In this document: positions 52,738 to 60,630 of the stretch, one piece after another
Position numbering within the stretch: the first letter of the stretch is position 1
Layout: every line of letters starts with the position of its first letter
Assembly (NCBI GenBank): GCA_016179845.1
Contig: JACPCK010000033.1
Location: forward strand, 1 to 64,000
DNA from: Chloroflexota bacterium
Lineage (GTDB): Bacteria > Chloroflexota > Dehalococcoidia > Lucifugimonadales > JACPCK01
Length of the DNA: 64,000 nucleotides
Reading direction: 5' to 3'
Program-made: the position numbers and the translations under genes
Notes under the pieces: generated by a model
Databases searched by the model: none
Told to the model about the DNA's origin: nothing
What the model saw: only the letters and a program-made list of their open reading frames with translations

Positions 52738-52766
52738 TTGACTGCAAGTCGAAGATACTTTATAAT
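52738..52766 (+). promoter_or_regulatory. rpmH-rnpA operon promoter
   Basis: TTGACT (52738-52743) and a perfect TATAAT (52761-52766) are exactly 17 bases apart, one of the best sigma-70-type matches in the window. Transcription should begin near 52773, about 16 bases before rpmH. Confidence 0.82.
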
Positions 52767-52788
52767 CGCATCACCAAACGGCAAAGCT

Positions 52789-52926
52789 ATGTCGAAGAGA
52801 ACCTACCAGCCGAAAAAGAGGCGCCGTCAGCGTGTGCATGGTTTTATTGCCCGGATGCGCACGCCCGGGGGCGTGAATGTTCTCAAGCGGCGCCGGGTGA
52901 AGGGGCGGAAACGCATCGCGGTCTGA
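52789..52926 (+). CDS. rpmH: 50S ribosomal protein L34
   Basis: L34 is a very small, basic large-subunit protein. The 45 residues start [20 protein letters not shown] and end [10 protein letters not shown], the family pattern. The frame is open upstream to 52654, but the promoter lies there, so the ATG at 52789 is the start. It begins the conserved rpmH-rnpA-yidD-yidC-jag series. Confidence 0.97.
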   Translation: MSKRTYQPKKRRRQRVHGFIARMRTPGGVNVLKRRRVKGRKRIAV

Positions 52927-52998
52927 ACACCCGGTCCAATATCGTCGGCATTTCAGCAAAGGCGTTAGGACGATTAGGCTTTTCTATCGTTATGGCTG

Positions 52999-53361
52999 AT
53001 GACGCGCAAACATCGTCTTGCCCGCGAGAGGGACTTTCAGAGAGTCTTTCAGAAAAGCCGCAGGTGGTCAAATTCCTATTTGACCCTCAGGGCCTTGGCC
53101 AATGAATACGGTTTTAGCCGCTACGGGTTTGTCGTCAGCAAGGCATTAGGCGGCGCCGTTGTCCGGAATAAAGTCAAAAGACGCCTGCGGGAGATCACAC
53201 GCCGTCTAACGATCCAGGAGGGGTGGGACCTGGTTTTCATAGCTAAGAAGGGAGCGGCTGAGGCAAATTTTTCGCAGCTTGTCCGTTCGGCAGAGTGTCT
53301 CGTCCAGAAGGCGTCTCTTCTCAAGAGACCCGTTGATGCCCCCAGCGGAGGCTGCCATTAA
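52999..53361 (+). CDS. rnpA: Ribonuclease P protein component
   Basis: RnpA assists the RNase P RNA in trimming tRNA 5' ends. The 120-residue protein has LARERDFQRVFQKSRRWSNS and the RNR motif VVRNKVKRRLREITRR, followed by DLVFIAKKGAAEANF. The C-terminus overlaps yidD by 26 bases. The spacing from rpmH is 72 bases, and no separate promoter is evident. Confidence 0.95.
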   Translation: MTRKHRLARERDFQRVFQKSRRWSNSYLTLRALANEYGFSRYGFVVSKALGGAVVRNKVKRRLREITRRLTIQEGWDLVFIAKKGAAEANFSQLVRSAECLVQKASLLKRPVDAPSGGCH

Positions 53362-53572
53362 GTACCTTAGTCTGAAAGCTATAAGGCTCTACCAGGCTCT
53401 CGTGTCTCCTTTCTGGCCTGGGCAGTGCCGCTATCATCCATCTTGTTCGCAGTATGCCTGCGTTGCCATCCAGCGACACGGCCTTGCCAGAGGCGTGGGG
53501 ATGGCCCTGTGGCGCCTTCTGCGCTGTGGCCCTTGGGGTGGTCGTGGCTATGACCCCGTCCCGGAACAGTAG
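53336..53572 (+). CDS. yidD: Membrane protein insertion efficiency factor YidD
   Basis: YidD is a small amphipathic protein that helps YidC-dependent membrane insertion. From the ATG at 53336 the 78 residues show LYQALVSPFWPGQCRYHPSC, SQYACVAIQRHGLARG and RLLRCGPWGGRGYDPVPE, with the three conserved cysteines. The frame runs upstream into rnpA, but family similarity begins at this ATG. Confidence 0.95.
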   Translation: MPPAEAAIKYLSLKAIRLYQALVSPFWPGQCRYHPSCSQYACVAIQRHGLARGVGMALWRLLRCGPWGGRGYDPVPEQ

Positions 53573-53602
53573 TCTTTTGTAAGAGGTCTCTTTCAGACTG
53601 AT

Positions 53603-54658
53603 ATGGAGCGCTCTAGACTGTGGATAGTTCTGGTTTTCCTGGTGCTGCTCTTGGGGGGATGTGCACGTTCTCTCGCGCCCGCAAGAGGTTGGGGTGGCCT
53701 TGCTCTGGCCGATGACCGGCTGGTCGCCTCGATTGTGGGGGGGAAGGTGGTAGCGCTAAACCCGGAAAGCGGGCAGCTCCTTTGGAGCTTTAACCCTGAA
53801 GGGAGGGACTCCCTGCTAGGGCTTTACAGCGCACCGGTGGTGCGGGGTGGTGATGTGTACCTGGGGGCCTATAACGGCCTATTCTATAACCTCAACGGTC
53901 AGGACGGCTCCGTGCGTTGGAAATCACCCTCCTCCGGACCTATTGTGGGAGGGGCAGCCCTGGAAGGGGATATCCTTGTATACGGCTCATCGGACGGCTA
54001 CCTCTATGCTCGGGACCTGGCTCAGGGAACTCAGCTCTGGAAATTTAGCATAGGGGAGAAGATATGGTCCAGGCCCACGGTGGTTGATGGGGTGGTGTAC
54101 GTGGCCTCCCTTAACCATAGCCTGTACGCCATCGATGCGCGGCAGGGTCAAGAGATTTGGCGCTTCAGGACCGGAGGGGCCATAACGGCCCAGCCTCTGG
54201 TATACAACGGGACGGTCTACATCGGCTCCTTCGACCGCAGGCTCTACGCCATTGATACCGGGAGTGGGCAGCAGAGGTGGTACTTCCAGGGAGGTAACTG
54301 GTTCTGGAGCAGCCCTGTCGTTGACGGCGAAAGGCTGTATGTGAGCAACCTGGAAGGGAAGCTGTATGCCCTGGACGTGACTACGGGCCAGAAGGTTTGG
54401 GAGTTTGAGGCTGGTGGACCCATCATGGTTCCTCCCCTGGTTCTGGATGATAGGGTGGTTGTGGGCACCAAAACCGGTAGCTTCTACGTGGTCAAGGCCA
54501 GAGATGGCTTGGAGGAGTGGTGGTACCCCCTGGGCTCCTCCATCCAGGCCAATTTGGCCGCCAAAGGCCCGGTGGTCTTCATCAACGGCATGGACAAGAA
54601 GGTGAGAGCCGTCAACACGTTGAACCACACCCTCCTTTGGAGTGCCAATGGAAACTAA
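53603..54658 (+). CDS. Predicted lipoprotein with PQQ-type beta-propeller (BamB-like)
   Basis: The 351-residue protein has a lipoprotein signal (hydrophobic 7-19, lipobox LLGGC with Cys20). Seven or so PQQ/quinoprotein-like repeats follow: VVALNPESGQLLWSFN, LYAIDARQGQEIWRFRTGG, LYAIDTGSGQQRWYFQGG, LYALDVTTGQKVWEFEAGG. It resembles BamB in fold, but without an outer membrane BAM system in view the role is unknown. It sits between yidD and yidC, an unusual place. A role as a scaffold in envelope assembly is a guess from context. Confidence 0.85.
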   Translation: MERSRLWIVLVFLVLLLGGCARSLAPARGWGGLALADDRLVASIVGGKVVALNPESGQLLWSFNPEGRDSLLGLYSAPVVRGGDVYLGAYNGLFYNLNGQDGSVRWKSPSSGPIVGGAALEGDILVYGSSDGYLYARDLAQGTQLWKFSIGEKIWSRPTVVDGVVYVASLNHSLYAIDARQGQEIWRFRTGGAITAQPLVYNGTVYIGSFDRRLYAIDTGSGQQRWYFQGGNWFWSSPVVDGERLYVSNLEGKLYALDVTTGQKVWEFEAGGPIMVPPLVLDDRVVVGTKTGSFYVVKARDGLEEWWYPLGSSIQANLAAKGPVVFINGMDKKVRAVNTLNHTLLWSANGN

Positions 54659-54701
54659 GGAATCCAACCTGGTCATCGCCGGGTAGCAAGGGAAACAGGC
54701 C

Positions 54702-55598
54702 TTGGAGATCATAGGGCTTATCTGGAACGAGGTCTTGCTGAAGCCCATGCTGAACAGCCTGGTGCTTCTCTACACAGTGCTGTTCCACAACTTCGGCCTG
54801 GTGATCATCGTATTCACCGTGCTTGTTCGATTACTTACCTTCCCCCTCACGGTGAAACAGGTCAGGCAGACTCAGGGCCTCTCGGCCCTTCAGCCCAAGA
54901 TGCAGGAGCTCCAGAAAAAGCATGGAAAGGACCGGCAGCGGCTTTCTCAGGAGACCATGAAGCTTTACAAGGAGCAAGGCATCAGTCCACTGGGCTGTCT
55001 CGGGCCCATGGTGGTTCAGATACCCATCTGGATAGGATTGTACCAGGCCGTTCTCCAGGCGTTGCCCTCTACGCCGGAAGCTCTCGTGGGGCTATCTCAG
55101 CGTCTATATCCCTGGCTGGGAGTGGTCCACCAAAGCCTCCCTCTGAAAAGCTCTTTTCTATGGCTAGACCTGGGACGCCCCGATTCCACTCCCGTATTGC
55201 CCCTGCTGGTGGGTGTATCCATGTGGGTCCAGCAGAAGATGACCACCCTGCCCACAGCAGACCCAAAACAGGCCTCCCAGAACCAGATAATGCTGTGGAT
55301 GTTGCCTCTAATGTTCACCTTCTTCACTTTTACTTTTCCCAGCGGCCTGGCGCTATACTGGGGGGTCTCAAACCTTGTGGGAATAGGCATTCAATACTTC
55401 ATTAGCGGTTGGGGGGGGCTCCTGCCTCGTAGGAAAGCTGCGGGGGCGCCGGTCCCCGCCCTCGTCCAGCCAGGAGAGGAGTCAAGCGATGACGGAAAGC
55501 CTCGAAGTGACAGCCAAGACGGCCGAGGAGGCCATAGAACTGGCCCTGAAACAGCTAGGCGCTCAGAGAGAAGACGTCGTAATAGAGGTAATAAGTAA
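54702..55598 (+). CDS. yidC: Membrane protein insertase YidC/OxaA
   Basis: YidC inserts and folds membrane proteins. The 298-residue protein is the short Gram-positive-like type with five helices: FGLVIIVFTVLVRLLTFPLT, ISPLGCLGPMVVQIPIWIGL, LPLLVGVSMWVQQKMTT, IMLWMLPLMFTFFTFTFPSG, LALYWGVSNLVGIGIQYF. The basic tail RRSERRRRNRGNK may bind ribosomes. The start is a TTG at 54702. Its last 110 bases overlap jag in another frame, a long overlap. Confidence 0.95.
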   Translation: MEIIGLIWNEVLLKPMLNSLVLLYTVLFHNFGLVIIVFTVLVRLLTFPLTVKQVRQTQGLSALQPKMQELQKKHGKDRQRLSQETMKLYKEQGISPLGCLGPMVVQIPIWIGLYQAVLQALPSTPEALVGLSQRLYPWLGVVHQSLPLKSSFLWLDLGRPDSTPVLPLLVGVSMWVQQKMTTLPTADPKQASQNQIMLWMLPLMFTFFTFTFPSGLALYWGVSNLVGIGIQYFISGWGGLLPRRKAAGAPVPALVQPGEESSDDGKPRSDSQDGRGGHRTGPETARRSERRRRNRGNK

Positions 55599-56241
55599 GG
55601 GCAAGACTGGCATACTGGGCTTTGGTTCGGAGCCAGCCAGGGTCAGGGTTGTGAGGCTTGATCCTACTCAGACCCTGGCGAAGGAAGCCAAGGAGGTGGT
55701 GGACAAGCTACTGGTCCACATGAAGGTCAACGCCATCGCCAGTATCGGCCCACCCCCGCAGGACTCTCTCTCCTCCATAGCTATCAATGTAGAGGGCGAG
55801 GACTCGGGCCTTCTTATTGGGCGTCGTGGGGAGACCCTCCAGGCCTTACAGTTTATAGTAGCCTCCCTCCTCTCCCACACCAAGGGCGAGGGTGTGCGCG
55901 TGCATGTGGATGTGGAACACTACAAGGATCGGCGGCGGGCTGCCCTGCAGAAGCTGGCCCAGAATATGGCCGAGCGGGTGTCCAGCTCAGGCAGGCCTAT
56001 GACTCTGGAGCCCATGCCGCCCGCAGAGCGTCGCATAATCCACATGACCCTGGCCAACGATCGCCGGGTCACGACCCAGAGCGTGGGCGATAGGGAGGGC
56101 CGCAAGGTGACCATTCTACCGAGAAGAGGAAGCTCCGGTACGGGGCCATCTGGCGCGCGTCTCTCAGACGGTCCCCAGACCCTGCCCCAGGAGAAATCGC
56201 CGCAGCCTCCTGAAGACTATGACCAGGAGCCGGCAGACTGA
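55489..56241 (+). CDS. jag: Jag/KhpB family RNA-binding protein
   Basis: Jag/KhpB proteins bind RNA and affect cell division and elongation. The 250 residues have the Jag-N domain (LEVTAKTAEEAIELALKQLG, VISKGKTGILGFGSEPARVR), a KH domain (GLLIGRRGETLQALQFIVAS) and an R3H domain (PAERRIIHMTLANDRRVTTQ, GDREGRKVTILP). A Pro-rich acidic tail ends it. GGAGAGGAG precedes the ATG, which lies inside yidC. Confidence 0.95.
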   Translation: MTESLEVTAKTAEEAIELALKQLGAQREDVVIEVISKGKTGILGFGSEPARVRVVRLDPTQTLAKEAKEVVDKLLVHMKVNAIASIGPPPQDSLSSIAINVEGEDSGLLIGRRGETLQALQFIVASLLSHTKGEGVRVHVDVEHYKDRRRAALQKLAQNMAERVSSSGRPMTLEPMPPAERRIIHMTLANDRRVTTQSVGDREGRKVTILPRRGSSGTGPSGARLSDGPQTLPQEKSPQPPEDYDQEPAD

Positions 56242-56296
56242 GTGATCTTCTCTAGGAGCACGTCGCCATGACCAGAGGCGTAGCGGGGTCAATGGC

Positions 56297-57307
56297 ATGA
56301 GCTTCCAGGGTATGGGTGGGGATGCCCCCTCGTTGCCAGAGAACCTCCTGGACTCCTATTCTCAGGCGGTGATCCGGGTAGTTGAAAAGGTAAGCCCTTC
56401 CGTGGTCACTATTCGAGTTCAGCGACAGGTGCCGGTACCTGCTCCGGGCTGGGGGTCTTCTCCTGATATTGAAGGGGCCGGCTCGGGTGTCGTAATCGAC
56501 TCCGATGGCTACATTCTGACCAACAGCCATCTGGTATTGGGCGCCAGTTCTCTACAGGTCTCCTTCAGGAATGGCACCAGCCTTATGGCCCACAGTGTTG
56601 GTGCCGACCCGGATACGGACCTGGCGGTAATCAGGGTTCAGGAAAAGGTGCTCCAGGCGGCTGAGCTAGGCGACTCGGACCAGCTACAGGTGGGACAACT
56701 GGTCATAGCCATAGGAAGCCCCCTGGGCCTTCATGCCATCGTTACAGCCGGCGTGATCAGCGCCCTGGGGCGTTCCCTCCGCTCTCTCACAGGCCGCCTC
56801 ATTGAAAACGTGGTGCAGACAGACGCGGCCTTGGATCCCGGGAGCAGCGGTGGGCCCCTGGTAGACTCCCACGGCCGTGTGGTGGGCATAAACACGGCCA
56901 TTGCGGCTGGCGCCCAGGGCATATGCTTCGCCATCCCCGTCAACACTGCCCGCTGGGTGGCCTCCCATCTGATAAGGGACGGAAGGGTGGCTTGCGGCTA
57001 CATCGGCATCGCCGGGCATACGGTGCCTCTAGAGCCTCGCTTGGTGCAGGCCTTGGGGTTGCCGGCGAACACCGGCATTATGGTGGCGGGCGTGGCCACC
57101 GATAGCCCTGCCTCCAGAGCAGGGCTTCAGCGCGGTGATATACTCATAGCCTTGAACGACACACCCGTCCCTACGGTGGACCACATACACAGGCTGCTGG
57201 CTCTAGAGAGCGTGGGCAGGCGGATAGCGGTAGCCTTTCTTCGCCAGGGGGAGCTTTTCAGGGGCTATGTTGTACCTGTGGACACGCCTCCTGTAGTACC
57301 ATGGTAG
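56297..57307 (+). CDS. HtrA/DegP-type S1C serine protease without signal peptide
   Basis: The 336-residue protein has a complete catalytic triad: H78 (TNSHLV), D108 (DPDTDLAVI) and S184 (DPGSSGGPL). A single C-terminal PDZ domain follows (IMVAGVATDSPASRAGLQRG, DILIALNDTPVPTVDHIHRL). Unlike most HtrA proteins it lacks an N-terminal signal or membrane anchor. It should therefore act in the cytoplasm unless the start is misplaced; no upstream start in frame restores a helix. It ends the rpmH-jag gene run. Confidence 0.9.
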   Translation: MSFQGMGGDAPSLPENLLDSYSQAVIRVVEKVSPSVVTIRVQRQVPVPAPGWGSSPDIEGAGSGVVIDSDGYILTNSHLVLGASSLQVSFRNGTSLMAHSVGADPDTDLAVIRVQEKVLQAAELGDSDQLQVGQLVIAIGSPLGLHAIVTAGVISALGRSLRSLTGRLIENVVQTDAALDPGSSGGPLVDSHGRVVGINTAIAAGAQGICFAIPVNTARWVASHLIRDGRVACGYIGIAGHTVPLEPRLVQALGLPANTGIMVAGVATDSPASRAGLQRGDILIALNDTPVPTVDHIHRLLALESVGRRIAVAFLRQGELFRGYVVPVDTPPVVPW

Positions 57308-57323
57308 CAGGGCCTGCGTTCAT

Positions 57324-57395
57324 CGGGGCGTAGCGCAGCGGTAGCGCGCCAGGATCGGGACCTGGAAGTCGCCGGTTCAAATCCGGCCGCCCCGA
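57324..57395 (+). tRNA. tRNA-Pro (anticodon CGG)
   Basis: The cloverleaf is complete: acceptor CGGGGCG/CGCCCCG, D stem GCGC/GCGC, anticodon stem CCAGG/CCTGG with loop ATCGGGA (anticodon CGG at 57356-57358), and T stem GCCGG/CCGGC with loop TTCAAAT. The discriminator is A and CCA is not encoded. It lies 16 bases after the htrA-like stop. Confidence 0.96.
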
Positions 57396-57517
57396 GACTA
57401 TTCCCCGGGGCAGGCCACGGGATGAGGTGGCCCCTCCTAATGTGGCATAATGTTCGCTACTGAGGGTCAGAGGCTGGCCTTGATCCGCTACAGCAGAGGA
57501 CTCCTGAGGTCATAGGA

Positions 57518-58360
57518 ATGGCAAAGGTTCTAGCTTACCTCGGCCCGCCGGGGACTTTCACAGAGGCGGCTGCCATCAGGTACGACGGTAGTGCTCAACT
57601 GATGCCCCTGATGTCCATCTTTGCTGTTGGCGCTGCAGTGAGGTCGGGGATGGCTCAGGAAGGGATGGTGCCCATCGAGAACAGCCTGGAGGGCTCGGTG
57701 AACGACACCCTGGACCTTCTTATAAACGAGAGAGCCCTGTGCCTTCGCTATGAGCTGGCCATGCCCATTGAGCACTGCCTGCTGGTGAGACCAGGCACAA
57801 AGGCTGCTGACATCCAGGCGGTCTACTCTCACCCTCAAGCCCTGGGCCAATGCCGCAGCTTTATCGAGCGTTGCTTTCCCAAGGCTCAGGTCATCGCAGC
57901 CATGAGCACCGTGGCAGCCGTTGAGGAGGTAAAGAGCTCATCTGGGATATCGGCCGCCATAGCCCCGGAGAGGGCGGCCCATCTCCACGGTATGGAGATT
58001 CTGGCCCGGGGCATCCAGGAAAGCCCTAACAACATGACCAGGTTCGTTGTGCTGTCCACGCAGGACCACCCGCCAACAGGGGAGGATAAGACCTCCCTGT
58101 GCTTCTCCTTCGCCGATGATAAGGCGGGCCTCCTTTACAGCGTCATGGGTGAGTTTGCCCTGCGGGGCATCAACTTGACCAAGGTTGAGTCCCGGCCCAC
58201 CAAGGAGTCCTTGGGGCGCTACATCTTCCTTGTGGATCTGGAGGGCCATAGAGAAGACCCCCTGGTCAAGGAGGCCCTCAACGGGGTAGGGAAGATGGTG
58301 TCCAACCTGCGGCTCTTCGGCTCATACCCCCGATGGCGCACTAGCCTTACAAATCAGTGA
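57518..58360 (+). CDS. pheA: Prephenate dehydratase
   Basis: This enzyme converts prephenate to phenylpyruvate for phenylalanine synthesis. The 280-residue protein has the catalytic domain (YLGPPGTFTEAAA, PIENSLEGSVNDTLDLL, NNMTRFVVLS with the TRF motif). The ACT domain follows (FADDKAGLLYSVMGEFALRG, INLTKVESRPTKESLG, the ESRP motif that binds phenylalanine). There is no chorismate mutase domain, so it is the monofunctional type. The start ATG follows TAGGA. Confidence 0.96.
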   Translation: MAKVLAYLGPPGTFTEAAAIRYDGSAQLMPLMSIFAVGAAVRSGMAQEGMVPIENSLEGSVNDTLDLLINERALCLRYELAMPIEHCLLVRPGTKAADIQAVYSHPQALGQCRSFIERCFPKAQVIAAMSTVAAVEEVKSSSGISAAIAPERAAHLHGMEILARGIQESPNNMTRFVVLSTQDHPPTGEDKTSLCFSFADDKAGLLYSVMGEFALRGINLTKVESRPTKESLGRYIFLVDLEGHREDPLVKEALNGVGKMVSNLRLFGSYPRWRTSLTNQ

Positions 58361-58397
58361 GAGGCCCTTCAGGTTTTTTCTGTCACGCCTTGTCCTT

Positions 58398-58446
58398 CAG
58401 GGTGATAACGGAAAGACCCTGTCGTCAAGGGACCGTCCCTTGACGA
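58398..58446. promoter_or_regulatory. Hairpin and 25-base palindrome before the sulfopyruvate decarboxylase-like genes
   Basis: CAGGGT (58398-58403) pairs with ACCCTG (58416-58421). Directly after it, TCGTCAAGGGAC (58422-58433) and GTCCCTTGACGA (58435-58446) are perfect 12-base inverted arms around one C. The palindrome is too tight for a normal terminator loop, has no T-run, and lies 52 bases before the next start. This is more like an operator. T6 at 58374-58379 may end the pheA transcript. Confidence 0.6.
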
Positions 58447-58498
58447 GGCAGACGTACATGGGGTGACATGCCGTCTGGACTCCCAAGGAGAGAAAGGA

Positions 58499-59008
58499 AT
58501 GCCCAACCAAAGTGAAGCCTGTCGGGCCCTGATCCGGGCCATTGAGGCCATAGCTCCCCATTTCCTCATTCATATCCCGGACAGCACTGTGGCCCCCGTG
58601 CTGGAACACTTTTCTGCTCACCCCTCGATTGCCTCTTTTCCAGTGGCCCGGGAGGAGGAGGCCGTGGGCGTCGCCGCAGGCATCCAGTTGACGGGAAAGA
58701 GGGCTGTCCTCCTCATGCAGGACACGGGGCTGGGCAACTCCCTAACGGCCTTGACCACATTCTCCCAAGCCTACCACGTTCCTACCCTGCTGATCGTCGT
58801 ACGGCGGGGTGGTCCGGGAGAGATCAATGCCGCCGTCCACCACCTCTCTGACGGCGTCCCGGGCATTCTGCAGGCAGCCGGTATTGCAACCTTTGAGCTG
58901 TCTCTCGCTGCCTCTGCCGAGCTCTGGCCCCGCACCATTGAGAGGGCCTTTCACCACGCTCAGGTCTCCCACCGGCCTGTGGTGGTTCTGGTGGATCTGA
59001 AGGAGTGA
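58499..59008 (+). CDS. comD: Thiamine-pyrophosphate enzyme, N-terminal (pyrimidine-binding) subunit, sulfopyruvate decarboxylase alpha-like
   Basis: The 169-residue protein matches the PYR half of split TPP decarboxylases such as sulfopyruvate decarboxylase (coenzyme M pathway) or phosphonopyruvate decarboxylase. It shows FLIHIPDSTVAPVLEHF, FPVAREEEAVGVAAGIQLTG with the cofactor-activating Glu, and LLMQDTGLGNSLTALTT. GGAGAGAAAGGA precedes the ATG at 58499. It overlaps the next gene by GTGA. A sulfopyruvate versus other 2-oxo acid substrate is not settled by sequence alone. Confidence 0.8.
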   Translation: MPNQSEACRALIRAIEAIAPHFLIHIPDSTVAPVLEHFSAHPSIASFPVAREEEAVGVAAGIQLTGKRAVLLMQDTGLGNSLTALTTFSQAYHVPTLLIVVRRGGPGEINAAVHHLSDGVPGILQAAGIATFELSLAASAELWPRTIERAFHHAQVSHRPVVVLVDLKE

Positions 59009-59592
59009 GTCCCCCCTTGGAGCGCATCGAGGCCCTCGCCGTCATAGGGGAGGTCTTTCCCGAGGACCCTCTAGTGCTTACCTGTGGCGCCACCTCGCGG
59101 GAGATGGCCTCCTTGGGCAGGCGAGCCAACCATTTCTACGTTGTGGACTCTATGGGACTTGTGAGCTCCATAACTTTGGGTTTAGCCCTGGGCCTGGAGC
59201 GTGGACCATTCCGGAAGGTGGTGGGCGTCGAGGGGGACGGGGGTATCCTCATGAACCTGAACTCTTTGGCCACCGCGGGCTACCTGGAGCCCTCCAAATT
59301 CCTACTGGTGGTCCTGGACAACGAGGCCTACGCCTCCACAGGGGGCCAGCCCACCTTCACCACTCGTCTGGCCCTGGCGGATATTGCCAGTGCCTGCAGG
59401 CTGAGGGTGTGGCGCTGCCGGCAGGAGGGCGAGTTCCGGCAGGCCCTGGGCCAGGCCAGGGACAGCAGTGGACCGGGGTTCATCAACCTAAAGATAAGCC
59501 CCGGCAACAGACAGGTGCCCTATCTGGCGGAAGACCCCGCTATCCTTCGCTACCTCTTTGAGTCCTACATCACGGCGAAGACCCAGGAGTAG
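59005..59592 (+). CDS. comE: Thiamine-pyrophosphate enzyme, C-terminal (PP-binding) subunit, sulfopyruvate decarboxylase beta-like
   Basis: The 195-residue protein is the TPP-binding half. The motif EGDGGILMNLNSLATAGYL contains GDG...N, which binds the Mg-diphosphate, and VDSMGLVSSITLGLALGLE is typical of the sulfopyruvate/phosphonopyruvate group. GTG start in a four-base overlap with the alpha gene ensures equal synthesis. A flavin-type LLM oxidoreductase follows. Together they may handle a small sulfonate or phosphonate, which is inference. Confidence 0.8.
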   Translation: MSPPLERIEALAVIGEVFPEDPLVLTCGATSREMASLGRRANHFYVVDSMGLVSSITLGLALGLERGPFRKVVGVEGDGGILMNLNSLATAGYLEPSKFLLVVLDNEAYASTGGQPTFTTRLALADIASACRLRVWRCRQEGEFRQALGQARDSSGPGFINLKISPGNRQVPYLAEDPAILRYLFESYITAKTQE

Positions 59593-59613
59593 GCCCACTC
59601 CCGCATGCTCCAT

Positions 59614-59643
59614 CAGGAGCCTTGACCCCAGGAGCCTTGACCC
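59614..59643. repeat. Perfect 15-bp tandem repeat
   Basis: CAGGAGCCTTGACCC occurs twice head to tail (59614-59628 and 59629-59643) in the 80-base gap between the decarboxylase gene and the LLM gene. Each copy carries CTTGAC. It may be a recent slippage duplication or a paired binding site; there is no coding content. Confidence 0.8.
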
Positions 59644-59672
59644 TCTAGGTGAAAAGAAGGAGGTGAGGATTT

Positions 59673-60584
59673 ATGAAGTTTGGCATCACCCTGCCCCATT
59701 TCCGTCAGGTAATGTCGGCCCAGGGGGTGCAGCAGGTGGCCAGGGAGGCCGAGTCCCTGGGGTATGACTCTATATGGGTTACGGATCATCTGGTGATCCC
59801 GGACGCCTATGTAGAGCGCTTTGGGGAGGCGATGATGGAGCCCCTTACCGTCCTGGCCTCCGTAATCCCCATAACCAGCCGAGTCAAGCTCGGTATCAGT
59901 GTGGTCATAGCCCCCTACCGCAATCCCATCTTCGTAGCCAAGAGCCTGGCTACTATGGATGTGCTCTCGGAGGGGCGTCTTATCGCCGGCGTGGCTTCAG
60001 GGTGGTGTCGGGAAGAGTTCGAATACTTGGGGGTGTCCTTCCAGGAGCGGGGTGCTCTGACCGACGAGGCGATACAGCTCTACAAAGAGATCTGGACCAG
60101 GGACCGCCCCCGGTTCCAGGGCCGCTACTGGCAGTTCGCGGACCTGGAGGCCAAGCCCCAGCCGGTGCAGAAGCCCCACCCCCCCATCTGGGTTGGCGGA
60201 AACAGCCCCCGGGGCCGCCGCCGGGCCGTGGAGCTAGGTGATGCCTGGCATCCCACCCGGATCAGGGCTCCTGAGATTCGCCAGGCCTGGGAGCATATCC
60301 GCCGCCTGGCTGAAAGGCAGGGGAGGGACCTGAAAGGGTTCAGCATCGCGCCACGGCACCCCATGAAGCTCTACGACCACTCCATAGGCCAGCCCTGGCC
60401 CCTCCTGGGGACCGTGGACGAGGTGAAGGTGGCCCTTGAGGAACTGTCCCAGGCCGGGGCTGGGTACCTGGTGCTGGATACCTTCTATAGCCTGAAGGAG
60501 CTGGAGGGGGAGTCACTGGACACCATGCGCCGTACCCTGGATACCTTTGCCAGGCAGGTGATGCCCGCCTTCAAGGACCGTTGA
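59673..60584 (+). CDS. LLM-class (luciferase-like) F420- or flavin-dependent oxidoreductase
   Basis: The 303-residue TIM-barrel protein has MKFGITLPHFRQVM, REAESLGYDSIWVTDHLVIP, VKLGISVVIAPYRNPIFVAK, LATMDVLSEGRLIAGVASGW and PPIWVGGNSPRGRRRAVELG. These are marks of the bacterial LLM subfamily, many of which use coenzyme F420. AAGGAGGTGAGG is an excellent ribosome-binding site for the ATG at 59673. The substrate is unknown; the TPP decarboxylase genes upstream may be part of the same pathway. Confidence 0.88.
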   Translation: MKFGITLPHFRQVMSAQGVQQVAREAESLGYDSIWVTDHLVIPDAYVERFGEAMMEPLTVLASVIPITSRVKLGISVVIAPYRNPIFVAKSLATMDVLSEGRLIAGVASGWCREEFEYLGVSFQERGALTDEAIQLYKEIWTRDRPRFQGRYWQFADLEAKPQPVQKPHPPIWVGGNSPRGRRRAVELGDAWHPTRIRAPEIRQAWEHIRRLAERQGRDLKGFSIAPRHPMKLYDHSIGQPWPLLGTVDEVKVALEELSQAGAGYLVLDTFYSLKELEGESLDTMRRTLDTFARQVMPAFKDR

Positions 60585-60604
60585 CCGCAGCCTGGCGCTG
60601 TCTT

Positions 60605-60623
60605 ACACGATTTCGTGTATAAT
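60605..60623 (+). promoter_or_regulatory. Operator-like palindrome on the promoter of the small XRE gene
   Basis: ACACGATTTCGTGT (60605-60618) has perfect six-base arms around TT and shares its last base with a perfect TATAAT (60618-60623). The ATG of the XRE gene is at 60631, where transcription should begin, so the mRNA is probably leaderless. A regulator bound at the palindrome would cover the -10, as in autorepression. Confidence 0.6.
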
Positions 60624-60630
60624 TGCCTGG

